Positions 52,073 to 60,050 of a stretch of 64,000 nt of DNA are shown here, piece after piece (position 1 is the stretch's first letter; the number at the start of each line of letters is the position of its first letter). This DNA comes from Bradyrhizobium ontarionense (GTDB lineage: Bacteria > Pseudomonadota > Alphaproteobacteria > Rhizobiales > Xanthobacteraceae), in contig NZ_CP088156.1 in NCBI RefSeq assembly GCF_021088345.1, positions 8,361,001-8,425,000 of the forward strand. The letters are read 5' to 3'. Made by a program: the position numbers and the translations under genes. The notes below the pieces were generated by a model. The model was not told the origin of the DNA. It searched no databases and saw only the letters and a list, made by a program, of their open reading frames with translations.

Positions 52073-52203
52073 CAAGGACCGATTGTCGCGCCCACGTCGT
52101 GTCACGGGATGGCCGGTGCGGGCACCGGCCCTGTCGTTGTCACGGGCGGGGCTCGATGCGCCTCACCGCGATCCACAAGCGGAACCGCAACCTCGCCACT
52201 CCA

Positions 52204-52986
52204 TTAATCGATCAGCGCGTCGAGCAGCGCATCGGGACATTCCGCCATCATCGTGTGACCCGCGCCCGGCAGCACGACGGTCCGCGCCGCGGGAATCGCA
52301 GCCGCGAGCGCCTTGCCGGCCTTGACCGGCGTCATCATGTCCTTCTCGCCGAGAATGAGACGGGTCGGCACCTTGATCCGGGATGCCGAGGCCAGCGCGT
52401 CCTGATAATTGTTGCAGGCGGCGAGATCGTTGAACAGCACGCCCGGCGCGCAGCGCTCCAGCGTCGCCTGGGCGCCGCCATGCATCCACAGGCCCGGGGC
52501 TCGGCTGCCGCCGAGCTCGGCGGCGACACCAAGGCCCCAGATCGACACCATGTCGATCGCGGCGTGGTCATTGGCTTCGGCGGCCTTCAGGAGATCGGGC
52601 CCGACCGTCATTGTCGCTGCGGTGCCGATCAGGCTGAGTGCAGAGACGCGATCGGGATGCCCCGCAGCGGCGTCGAGCGCGATCAGCGAGCCCATCGAAT
52701 GGCCAATCAGATGCGCGGGCTTCGCGTTCACGGCATTCAAGAGCGCAATGGTCCAGTCGGCCATCGCGGAAATGGTCGGCAGCGCCGGTCCGGCAGAGCG
52801 GCCATGACCGGGCAGGTCGGGCGCCAGCACCGCAAAGCCATGATGGGCGAACCAGCGGCTGTGCAAGGCCCAGACCGAATGGTCGAAGCCCGCGCCATGC
52901 AGGAGCACCACTGCGGGCAAGGTCGGATCGAAGTCGCGGCCCCCGGTGGCGACGAACACCGTGCGATCGGCAATGGACAGCTGCAT
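52204..52986 (-). CDS. Alpha/beta hydrolase (serine type)
   Basis: A 260-residue cytoplasmic hydrolase. The oxyanion-loop motif LLHGAGFDHSVW is at about 28-39, the nucleophile is S97 in LIGHSMGSLIAL, an Asp follows in GEKDMMTP near 215, and the His is in PGAGHTMM near 241, so the Ser-Asp-His triad is complete. It resembles esterases and MhpC-type C-C hydrolases; the substrate is unknown. It starts 3 bp after the metY stop on the same strand, so it is probably in the same transcript. The ribosome binding site overlaps the end of metY. Confidence 0.82.
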   Translation of the reverse strand: MQLSIADRTVFVATGGRDFDPTLPAVVLLHGAGFDHSVWALHSRWFAHHGFAVLAPDLPGHGRSAGPALPTISAMADWTIALLNAVNAKPAHLIGHSMGSLIALDAAAGHPDRVSALSLIGTAATMTVGPDLLKAAEANDHAAIDMVSIWGLGVAAELGGSRAPGLWMHGGAQATLERCAPGVLFNDLAACNNYQDALASASRIKVPTRLILGEKDMMTPVKAGKALAAAIPAARTVVLPGAGHTMMAECPDALLDALID

Positions 52987-52989
52987 GGC

Positions 52990-54285
52990 TCACACCTTCT
53001 GCGAGGCGCGCAGCGCCTGTCCGAGATCGTCGATGATGTCGGAGGCGGCCTCGATGCCGACCGAGAGCCGGATCAGCTCCTCGCCGATCCCCGCCGCAGC
53101 GAGCTGGGCTGCGTCCATCTGCTGATGCGTGGTCGAGGCGGGATGAATGACGAGCGTCTTGGCGTCGCCGACATTGGCGAGATGGCTGATCAGCTTCAGG
53201 CTCTCGATGAACTTGCGGCCCGCAGGCCGGCCGCCCTTGATGCCGAACGAGATGATCGAGCCGGCGCCGCGCGGCAGCAGCTCCTTGGCGAGCGCGTGGT
53301 CCGGATGGCTCTCCAGCGAGGGATGCAGCACCCAGTCGACCGCCTTGTTGGCGGTGAGAGCCTCCAGCACCGCGCGCGTGTTCGCGACGTGCCGCTCCAT
53401 GCGCAAATGCAGCGTCTCGACGCCCTGCAGCAAATGGAAGGCGTTGGTCGGCGACAGGCAGGCGCCGAAATCGCGCAGGCCCTCGGTGCGCGCGCGCATG
53501 ATGAAGGCTGCGGTACCGAACTGCTCGTCGAAGACGATGCCGTGATAGCCGGCATAGGGCTCGGTGAGCTGCGGGAACTTGCCGGAGGCGCGCCAGTCGA
53601 ACCCGCCGCCATCGATGATGGCGCCGCCGATCGCGATGCCATGGCCGCCGAGCCACTTCGTGGCCGAATGCATCACGATGTCGGCGCCCAACGCGATCGG
53701 CTGGCTGAGATAGGGCGTCGCGAAGGTGTTGTCGATCAGCAGCGGCACGCCGGCCTCATGCGCGATCGCGGACACTTTCGGAATGTCCAGCACCTCGAGG
53801 CCGGGATTGCCCAGGGTCTCGCCGATCAGCAGCCGCGTGTTCGGCTTGATCGCGGCGCGGAAGCCGTCATGGTCGCGCGGCTTGACGAAGCTCGTGGTGA
53901 TGCCGAAGCGCGGCAAGGTGTGCGCGAGCAGGTTGATGGTGCCGCCATAGAGCGACGACGAGGCGACGATGTGGTCGCCGGCATTGAGCAAGGTGGCGAT
54001 CGCCAGGTGCAGCGCGGCCTGGCCGCTCGCGGTGCAGACCGCGCCGACGCCGCCTTCAAGCGCGGCGAGCCGCTCTTCGAGCACTGATGTGGTCGGGTTG
54101 GAGATGCGGGTATAGATGTGACCGGCGCGTTCGAGATTGAACAGTGCGGCGGCGTGCTCGGTGTCTTCGAACACATAGGACGTGGTCTGATAGATCGGCA
54201 CCGCGCGGGCGCCGGTTGCGGAATCCGGATGCTGGCCCGCATGCAGGCTCAGGGTTTCGAAGGCAGGCGGTTTCGGCGGCGGCAT
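52990..54285 (-). CDS. metY: O-acetylhomoserine sulfhydrylase
   Basis: PLP enzyme making homocysteine (or methionine analogues) from O-acetylhomoserine and sulfide. It has 431 residues of the Cys/Met-metabolism family. The PLP lysine is K210 in MHSATKWLGGHG; TLSLHAGQHPD near the start, YTRISNPTTSVLEERLAALE (about 58-77), and LLIGETLGNPGLEVLDI (about 152-168) mark the O-acetylhomoserine aminocarboxypropyltransferase branch. The ribosome binding site is poor. It sits with a hydrolase and near a sulfonate-type binding protein, a sulfur-assimilation setting. Confidence 0.9.
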   Translation of the reverse strand: MPPPKPPAFETLSLHAGQHPDSATGARAVPIYQTTSYVFEDTEHAAALFNLERAGHIYTRISNPTTSVLEERLAALEGGVGAVCTASGQAALHLAIATLLNAGDHIVASSSLYGGTINLLAHTLPRFGITTSFVKPRDHDGFRAAIKPNTRLLIGETLGNPGLEVLDIPKVSAIAHEAGVPLLIDNTFATPYLSQPIALGADIVMHSATKWLGGHGIAIGGAIIDGGGFDWRASGKFPQLTEPYAGYHGIVFDEQFGTAAFIMRARTEGLRDFGACLSPTNAFHLLQGVETLHLRMERHVANTRAVLEALTANKAVDWVLHPSLESHPDHALAKELLPRGAGSIISFGIKGGRPAGRKFIESLKLISHLANVGDAKTLVIHPASTTHQQMDAAQLAAAGIGEELIRLSVGIEAASDIIDDLGQALRASQKV

Positions 54286-54384
54286 GCGGGGCTACGCTCT
54301 CTCGTCAGACTGCTGGTTCTGCTTTCTGCCATAGATTTCATCAGACGTCAGGCGTGGCGCAGGCCTCGGTTTGCGTTGCGGTGG

Positions 54385-54468
54385 CCTCATGGTTCGAGAC
54401 GCGCCGCGTCCACACCAGTCTCGCTTTGCGTCGGCCAGCTCGGCTGCGCGGCGCTCCTCACCATGAGG
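54385..54468. repeat. Extragenic palindromic element 1
   Basis: The ends CCTCATGGTTCGAGACGCG (from 54385) and CGCGGCGCTCCTCACCATGAGG-type sequence (to 54468) form an imperfect palindrome. A CCTCATGGT...ACCATGAGG frame is a recurrent extragenic element in Bradyrhizobium-like genomes, from memory. Confidence 0.6.
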
Positions 54469-54530
54469 GGGAGAGCTCGCCGCAGCAGAGCTCGGCGCAC
54501 ATATGTCCTCATCTCTCCGCACATTCAGCC

Positions 54531-54576
54531 CTCATCCTGAGGAGCCCGCCCCTTGGCGGGCGTCTCGAAGGATGGC
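54531..54576. repeat. Extragenic palindromic element 2
   Basis: CCTCATCCTGAGGAGCCCGCC followed by CCTTGGCGGGC and GTCTCGAAGGATGG. The inner arms GCCCGCC and GGCGGGC pair. It is related to the element at 54385 by the outer CCTCAT and TCTCGAA pieces. Together they occupy most of the metY-nitroreductase gap, in which I see no gene. Confidence 0.6.
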
Positions 54577-54621
54577 CGCGGACACAAGATCCTCCCGTTC
54601 CTCGTCGTTCTCGTCCTCTGA

Positions 54622-54644
54622 GGGGGCGGCGTGACGCCGCCCCC
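54622..54644 (-). terminator. GC-rich hairpin after the nitroreductase gene
   Basis: GGGGGCGGCG (54622-54631), loop TGA, CGCCGCCCCC (54635-54644): a perfect 10-bp stem 8 bp beyond the nitroreductase stop. There is no long T-run, so it may be Rho-independent only weakly, or act as a transcript-end barrier. Confidence 0.55.
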
Positions 54645-54652
54645 CGAGGGGA

Positions 54653-55288
54653 TCAACCGCCGAAGCGCTGCGGGAATAGGCCGGCCGAAGCGATCTCGCC
54701 GACCGCGAGCCGCGGGCTCGGCTTCTCGCGCTCCTTCAGCATCGCCGGCAGCTTGTCGCCATCACCCTTGCGGCCGACTGCAATCGCGATATCGACCGCG
54801 AAATCATCGGGCACGCCGAGCACTTTCTGGGCTGCCGCGACGTCGAAGCCGCTCATGCCGTGGGTGGCCCAGCCGGAGATTGCGGCCTGGTTGGCGAAAT
54901 TGGCCCAGGCGGCGCCGGCATCGAAGGAATGGGTGCGCGTGGGCGCCGGCTCGGTCTTGCCGGCCGGGATGAAGGTCTTCTTCGACAGCACATAGACCAG
55001 CGCTGCCGCATGCTGCGCCCAGCCGCGATTGAACTCGACCAGCGGTCCCAGGAAGGTGTCGAACTCAGCTGACCCGCGCAGCGCATAGAGGAAGCGCCAA
55101 GGCTGCGAATTATAGGAGGAGGGTGCCCAGCGCGCCGCCTCGATGAAGGTCAGAAGCTCTTTTTCCGGAATCGCTTCGTCGGCGAAGCCGCGCGGCGACC
55201 AGCGGTCGACGAAGAGGCGATGCGCCGGGTGCTCGGTGGCGCGGTCGGTCGGCGGGAGAAGATGGGCAGTCAAAGTGGTCTCCTTCAT
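54653..55288 (-). CDS. Nitroreductase-family flavoprotein
   Basis: A 211-residue FMN-dependent oxidoreductase. SPRGFADEAIPEKELLTFIE (about 32-51), AARWAPSSYNSQPWRFLYAL (about 52-71) and IAIAVGRKGD near 168 fit the nitroreductase fold, of the malonic semialdehyde reductase/RutE-like branch. GAAGAG upstream supports the ATG at 55288. It starts 87 bp after the ssuA-like gene on the same strand, so co-transcription is likely. The physiological substrate is unknown. Confidence 0.82.
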   Translation of the reverse strand: MKETTLTAHLLPPTDRATEHPAHRLFVDRWSPRGFADEAIPEKELLTFIEAARWAPSSYNSQPWRFLYALRGSAEFDTFLGPLVEFNRGWAQHAAALVYVLSKKTFIPAGKTEPAPTRTHSFDAGAAWANFANQAAISGWATHGMSGFDVAAAQKVLGVPDDFAVDIAIAVGRKGDGDKLPAMLKEREKPSPRLAVGEIASAGLFPQRFGG

Positions 55289-55375
55289 TCAAGCTCTTCA
55301 TCGAGCCTTGATGTAGCCTTGGTCTCGGTCTTGGTCCGCTTCGCTGCGGAGCACAGTTCCATAGCATGCTGTGGC

Positions 55376-56377
55376 TCACGGCGCCTTCGGAGTCCAGATC
55401 GCCAACGCAGATGTGTCCACCTTCGCGGGCAGCACGCGCTCGGCCAGAAAAGCGTCCGCGATCTTCTGCTGCTCCGACAGGCCGGCCGGCGTGACCGCGC
55501 CGACCTGGTAGGAGCGGTGGCTGTTGGCTTCCTCGACGGTCGCCGCATCGATGCCCCAGAGCGCCGCGAGCAGGCCTGCCGCAGCGGTGGGATTGGCTTT
55601 CACCCATTTGCCGGTCTCGACCAGCCTGCCGTAGATGACGTTGAGGGCGTCGCCATGCTTGGCGGCATAGTCGGCGGAGGCGAGATAATAGCGCTTGTAG
55701 CTGGCGAGCCCGTAACTGCCATCGGCGAGCACGCGTGCGCCCGACTGGCGGATCGTGCTGGAGAGGAACGGGTCCCACGCAACCCAGGCGTCGACATTGT
55801 TGCTGACGAAAGCGGTGCGGCCGTCGGCCGGCGGCAGATAGGCCGGCGTGATGTCCTTGAAGGTCAGACCCGCCTTGGCGAGCGCGGCGAGCAGCAGATA
55901 GTGGCTGCCGGCGCCCTTGGTCACCGCGATCTTCTTGCCTTTGAGCTCGGCGGGCGTCTTGATCGGCGAGGCGGTCGCCACCAGGATCGCCTGTGCCGAC
56001 GGGGAGGGCGTTTCCTCCGCGACATAAGCGAGCTTGGCGCCGGCGGCCTGCGCGAACACCGGCACGGTGTCGGCGACATCGGCGCCGAAATCGATGCTGC
56101 CGATGTTGATGGCTTCCAGCAGCGGCAGGCCGCTGGAGAATTCGTGCCACGACACCTTGATGTCGAGCGGCGCCAGCGCCTTTTCCAAGTCGCCGTTGGT
56201 CTTGAGGATCGCGATCAGGGTGGAGGATTTCTGATAGCCGATGCGCAGGGTCTCGGCTGCTTCAGCCCCTGAGACGGAAAAGCTGCCGAGCAGGGCGATG
56301 GCCATCACCAGGAGGCCGCGACGGGCGAGATCCAAGGGTCGTGAGCGACGCATCACGCCGCTGAAAGATGATGTCAT
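55376..56377 (-). CDS. Aliphatic sulfonate-type ABC transporter binding protein
   Basis: Periplasmic binding protein of the SsuA/TauA/NrtA group. It has 333 residues. A signal peptide covers about 1-40 (basic start, then LLVMAIALLGSFSVSGAEA). The mature part has RIGYQKSSTLIAILKTNGDLE, SGLPLLEAINIGSIDFG and VAWDPFLSSTIRQSGARVLA, typical of SsuA. AGGAG about 8 bases before the ATG at 56377 decides the start. No permease or ATPase genes are adjacent, so it either works with a transporter elsewhere or is a spare binding protein. Confidence 0.83.
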   Translation of the reverse strand: MTSSFSGVMRRSRPLDLARRGLLVMAIALLGSFSVSGAEAAETLRIGYQKSSTLIAILKTNGDLEKALAPLDIKVSWHEFSSGLPLLEAINIGSIDFGADVADTVPVFAQAAGAKLAYVAEETPSPSAQAILVATASPIKTPAELKGKKIAVTKGAGSHYLLLAALAKAGLTFKDITPAYLPPADGRTAFVSNNVDAWVAWDPFLSSTIRQSGARVLADGSYGLASYKRYYLASADYAAKHGDALNVIYGRLVETGKWVKANPTAAAGLLAALWGIDAATVEEANSHRSYQVGAVTPAGLSEQQKIADAFLAERVLPAKVDTSALAIWTPKAP

Positions 56378-56608
56378 TCGGAAATCTCCTGAAAGCCGAT
56401 GCCTGCAAGCCTGACCGATCATTCGCAGGATCGGATGCCCTGCGCAATTTTGCAGATCGGCCGGGATGAAGAGAAAAATTCTTCATTCGGCGCCGCAGCG
56501 AGAAATCTGTTCTGCAACGAGCGCGCGTTTGACGGAGCATTCGGCCGGACAGCCGCTCTCACGCTCGCGACGCGCAAGGCGCCCGAGATGTGTCTGCCGT
56601 TCGTCCCT

Positions 56609-57021
56609 CTTTGAAGAGAGGGCACAGGGAAGGCCGGGCATCGACTGACACCCATGGCCCGCCTGCAGAAAAAAATGCAGGCGGCAGGAACCACAGGATC
56701 AGCCGGACATCCGGCCTTCCCTGCGCAATGGGCTTACGGCTTATACGCGCTCTCCTCGGTGCACCGGGCTTATTGGCCACCGTCATCTGCGCGAAGCGAA
56801 GCTTCGTCGCAAACTTGATACTAGCGTCGGAGTATCAGGACCACGCGATTTCGCCGTCCGGCTCCCATCGTCCGTCCACGCGCATGACGCACGCTGCGAC
56901 GAGAACCGGCCATCGCATCCCGCACCAACGTTTCGTGACGTTCGCGAAGCGCCCCTCGATCGGGCAGGATGGGGTGATTCAATCATGAATTCTGAAAAAA
57001 AAGAAACAAGAATATTTTTCG
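56609..57021 (-). repeat. ~410-bp interspersed repeat, copy 2 (inverted)
   Basis: The reverse complement of this segment follows the element at 5571-5985 from end to end: the T-rich outer block (near 56995-57017 on this strand as an A-rich run), a diverged but alignable centre, and the conserved ~100-bp core (about 56612-56738) with the same hairpin around the A/T run at 56661-56687. The two copies differ by scattered substitutions and small gaps. It occupies most of the gap upstream of the ssuA-like gene, and no gene is supported in it. Confidence 0.75.
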
Positions 57022-57137
57022 CGGCAGGACTGGACAGGGCAAATCAGCTTGAGAATGCAGGCGAACTTCGGATTTTGGCGAAGGGCGGCGGACGATCTTG
57101 GGCGATGATGTCGGCCGAGCTGTCTCCTCCCAAAAGG

Positions 57138-57187
57138 TCGTCATTCCGGGGCGCGCGTCAGCGCGAGCCCGGAATCCATATCCACGA
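57138..57187 (+). repeat. Short palindromic element, left flank of low-GC island
   Basis: CGTCATTCCGGGG, a GCGCGCGTCAGCGCG-type middle hairpin, and GAGCCCGGAATCCATATCC. The same outer ends occur inverted at 58208-58285. Confidence 0.65.
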
Positions 57188-57289
57188 CAATCAGTGAGGT
57201 GCGAGACGCGAGGCGGCGCGATTACGACGCAAAGGCGACAAGAGGAATGTGCGATGCTGCCCTACCTTTTCGATCGGCAAGGTGGCCCA

Positions 57290-57415
57290 ATGTCAATACA
57301 ACCGACCAAAGACCCGTACACTCGCCGCGCCCTCAGTACGCTTCAACGGCTGCATGCCGAGCTGGGTGGCAAAATCCTTGAGAACGCGTCCGCATCAGTC
57401 AAGTGGAAGACCTGA
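57290..57415 (+). pseudogene. Truncated small gene fragment
   Basis: A 41-codon frame from the ATG at 57290, behind AAGGTGG, encodes MSIQPTKDPYTRRALSTLQR followed by a helical LHAELGGKILENA stretch. It then ends abruptly after SVKWKT. The LHAELGGKI segment reminds me of a longer small-protein family in rhizobia in which it is followed by a helical region; here that part is missing. I infer a 3'-truncated remnant, disrupted when the adjoining low-GC DNA arrived. It could also be a genuine short protein. Confidence 0.4.
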
Positions 57416-57444
57416 GCATCGCTCGGGCTCTTCGCCGCTTTGAT

Positions 57445-58128
57445 TTAAATGGCCTCGTCGGAATCCTCCGTAGGGGTCATTCTGATCGAATTCTTGTCAA
57501 AGAAAAGTGGCGTGATTAGTCGCTTGCGACGAGTGAATGGTTGACCAGCTGAGCCGTACTTAAACGTGATTTTGGCGTGTCCAATTGCGCCCGGCAGATC
57601 GATCCATTTCTTTACGGGAAACGTAGGGTATTCAAAATTGTACGCCATGTCTGGCGGAATGATCTGCCCCTTGTTGAACCAGGTTGGCTCCCCCTCAAAG
57701 GTATTGCCCTGAACTTCGACGAATACTTCCTCTACTTCGTAAGTGAGAGAGTGGAAGTAGGAATGGTTTTTCAAAACAAATACTATCTGAATCAGTTTTT
57801 TCTTTTTGTCATTCCTGCTCTCAATGCGAGAGACTGTCAGTTTATAATCAATGGATTTTTCTGGCGTTGTAATGGTTTTGGATTCGGCGGCTTTCCACAG
57901 CCAATAAGGAGCTAAGAGCAGGCGCATTGCGATAATGCCGCCAAAAACTAACGCCATCGTTTTCCAACCTCCCAGATCATAAGCCTCGATCACTGGCTTA
58001 ATCCCCGGATTGCCGTAAACAATGGCCCCCGCAAGCAATACGATGGCGAAAATTACTGCTTGCGCGATATCTAGCGAATGCTTGAAAGCTTCGCGAATGA
58101 CCAAAAGATAGAACTTGACAACGTCCAT
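57445..58128 (-). CDS. Hypothetical membrane protein on low-GC island
   Basis: A 227-residue protein with no recognised family. Two N-terminal membrane helices (about 20-38 and 56-76) are joined by a short loop, followed by a soluble ~145-residue beta-rich domain (KSIDYKLTVSRIESRNDKKK, VFVLKNHSYFHSL, EVFVEVQGNTF). Composition is strikingly AT-rich compared with both neighbours, and the gene is bracketed by inverted copies of a short palindromic element. These are signs of recent transfer. GAGG about 7 bases before the ATG supports the start. The function is unknown. Confidence 0.7.
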   Translation of the reverse strand: MDVVKFYLLVIREAFKHSLDIAQAVIFAIVLLAGAIVYGNPGIKPVIEAYDLGGWKTMALVFGGIIAMRLLLAPYWLWKAAESKTITTPEKSIDYKLTVSRIESRNDKKKKLIQIVFVLKNHSYFHSLTYEVEEVFVEVQGNTFEGEPTWFNKGQIIPPDMAYNFEYPTFPVKKWIDLPGAIGHAKITFKYGSAGQPFTRRKRLITPLFFDKNSIRMTPTEDSDEAI

Positions 58129-58207
58129 CCCTCACCTCCGAGGCACAGCTTATCCCCTCAGTGAAGTTTGCGCCATGGAGGGGCATGTCGGATCCAAACA
58201 ACCGCCT

Positions 58208-58285
58208 GTGGATATGGATTCCGGGCTCATTCGCGCTGCCTTAAAATGGCTTCGCCATTTTGGACGCGAATACCCTGGAATGACG
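58208..58285 (-). repeat. Short palindromic element, right flank of low-GC island
   Basis: Reads on the minus strand CGTCATTCCAGGG ... GAGCCCGGAATCCATATCC, the same ends as the element at 57138. The interior contains a perfect hairpin AAAATGGC-TTC-GCCATTTT (58243-58261). Confidence 0.65.
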
Positions 58286-58330
58286 TGGGGAGAGACCGCG
58301 CTGCGGGCAACTCGGACGGCGCACGCGTTG

Positions 58331-58978
58331 TCAACGCGCACGCCCTCGCCGTGCGCCGGCCTTCTCCAGGTAGGCGCAGAACATGTCCGCCATCGCATCG
58401 GCATAGGCTGATATCTCGGCGCGGCTGCGCGGCGTTTCCGAGAAGTGCTTGCCGACCTGGCTGAGCGTCGTCTTGATCAAGTCGGCGGCACGCGCGCGCT
58501 CCGGCGCACCGGCCTCTGGCAGCACCTCGCGCATGAACGCCAGCATGGCGCGACGTCCGTTTGCCTTGGCCTGCCGGGCCTCGGGCGCGTCGCGATAGAG
58601 CGGCGCTGTGTCGTCGAGCGCACCGCGCACTGGAGCCTCGTCGCACTCCGATTGCAGGAAGGCGTGCACCAGCGCGCGCAACCGCGCCAAGGGAGGACGG
58701 CTGCTGTCCTCCAGGATGCTGCGCAAGAGGTTCGTCGTCTGCTGCCATTCGTCGCTCTGCAGCCGGAACAGGATCGAGGCCTTGTTGGGGAAGTACTGAT
58801 AGAGCGAGCCGATGCTGACGCCGGCCTTCTCGGCGACGCGCGCCGTGGTGAAACGCTGCGCGCCGTCCTTTGTCAAAACCTGAACAGCAGCCTGCAGAAT
58901 GGCTGCAACGAGGTCGGTCGAGCGCGCCTGTTGCGGCTGTTTTCGCGCGGAAATCGGGGCTGTTCGATGCGGGGCCAT
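58331..58978 (-). CDS. TetR-family transcriptional regulator
   Basis: A 215-residue repressor. The helix-turn-helix lies at about 24-70 (AAILQAAVQVLTKDGAQRFT, then EKAGVSIGSLYQYFPNKASI), followed by a helical regulatory domain. I chose the ATG at 58978 (MAPHRTAP), giving the usual length; an open frame continues upstream over the divergent promoter. It is divergent from the O-methyltransferase with about 92 bp between starts and probably controls it through the palindrome at 59008-59021. Confidence 0.85.
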   Translation of the reverse strand: MAPHRTAPISARKQPQQARSTDLVAAILQAAVQVLTKDGAQRFTTARVAEKAGVSIGSLYQYFPNKASILFRLQSDEWQQTTNLLRSILEDSSRPPLARLRALVHAFLQSECDEAPVRGALDDTAPLYRDAPEARQAKANGRRAMLAFMREVLPEAGAPERARAADLIKTTLSQVGKHFSETPRSRAEISAYADAMADMFCAYLEKAGARRGRAR

Positions 58979-59007
58979 GGGGTGTTCCGAAATGCGATTA
59001 GCGAATG

Positions 59008-59021
59008 CGAATGAATATTCG
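59008..59021. promoter_or_regulatory. Putative TetR operator between divergent genes
   Basis: CGAAT-GAAT-ATTCG: exact 5-bp inverted arms with a 4-bp centre, in the only AT-rich stretch between the regulator and the methyltransferase gene. The outer bases (TTAGCGAATG and CGTATTTTGA) are also AT-rich, fitting overlapping divergent promoters. Confidence 0.5.
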
Positions 59022-59070
59022 TATTTTGACCAGGACACAACGACGCGACCCACGAGGCCTGGAGATTCCC

Positions 59071-59733
59071 ATGAACACTCTGATCACTCAACCGCTGGCA
59101 CCGCTGCTGGATCGCCTGCTTGCCGAGGCTGCGCTGCTGCGGCCGGAGGAGAGTCCGGCATTCGCCGGCATGTTCGAACGGGCCGACGAGCTGATGCGCA
59201 GCAAGTCCGGCCATGTCGAGCTCTACACGCAACTGAAGGACTTTCCGCTGCCGGTCTCGCGTGAGACCGGTGTGCTGCTCTACATGCTCGCGCGCAGCTT
59301 CGGGGCGCGCACCATCGTCGAGTTCGGCACGTCGTTCGGCATCTCGACCCTGTTCCTCGCCGCGGCGCTGCGCGACAATGGCGGCGGCCGGCTCATCACC
59401 ACGGAGTTCGAGCCATCCAAGATCGCGCGTGCCCGCGCCAATCTCGCGGCCGGCGGCCTCGCCGATCTCGTCGAGATCCGCCAGGGCGACGCGCTGCAGA
59501 CGCTCGGCGCCGATCTGCCCGATGCGATCGATCTGGTTCTGCTCGACGGCGCCAAGCCGCTCTATGGCGACGTGCTCGCGCTGCTGGAGAGCCGGCTCAG
59601 CCCCAGCGCGTTCATCGTCGCCGACAATGCCGATCACAGCCCTGATTATCTCGCCTATGTCCGTTCGCCTGACAACGGCTATCTGTCGGTGCCGTTCGGT
59701 GAAGAGGTCGAGTTGTCGATGCGGCTCAGGTGA
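59071..59733 (+). CDS. SAM-dependent O-methyltransferase (class I)
   Basis: A 220-residue methyltransferase. SAM-binding motif I is VEFGTSFGISTLFLAAAL (about 89-106), the motif after strand 2 is ITTEFEPSKIARARANL (about 115-131), and IDLVLLDGAKPLYGDVLALL (about 157-176) holds the Asp used for metal or substrate in catechol-O-methyltransferase-like enzymes. GGAG about 9 bases before the ATG supports the start. It is divergent from a TetR gene that likely regulates it. The acceptor is unknown. Confidence 0.85.
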   Translation: MNTLITQPLAPLLDRLLAEAALLRPEESPAFAGMFERADELMRSKSGHVELYTQLKDFPLPVSRETGVLLYMLARSFGARTIVEFGTSFGISTLFLAAALRDNGGGRLITTEFEPSKIARARANLAAGGLADLVEIRQGDALQTLGADLPDAIDLVLLDGAKPLYGDVLALLESRLSPSAFIVADNADHSPDYLAYVRSPDNGYLSVPFGEEVELSMRLR

Positions 59734-60050
59734 CGTCTGCGCGGAGCGCGCGCGAATATCGCTGGTCGCACAAGTGGCGCGGCGGCCGGCATCTCCTCGA
59801 CCCGAGCTGTCATCGTCTGCGGAGGCGGACGATCCAGTCAACGCAGACGCCTCGCGTCTCACACCCGCCGAGGCGTACTGGATGCTCCGCCTGCGCGGAG
59901 CATGACCGCGGTTGGGGACGATCAGTCCAGTTACCCCATCACGGGATCCGCAATCGCCCATCAGCACGCACGAGCGAATAGGCCGGGAGTTGACGTGCGG
60001 GCGGCAATTGTTCACGACGAGACTCCCGTCATCGTGAGCGATCGACCCTC
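59734..60050. other. Intergenic region with a repeat-like palindrome
   Basis: About 317 bp. It carries GACGATCCAGT near 59828 and ACTGGATGCTCCGC near 59878, outer inverted pieces around a ~45-bp middle, ending in the perfect hairpin ATGCTCCGC-CTGC-GCGGAGCAT (59882-59903). This looks like another Bradyrhizobium-type extragenic repeat and may also terminate the methyltransferase transcript. No gene is supported. Confidence 0.5.
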
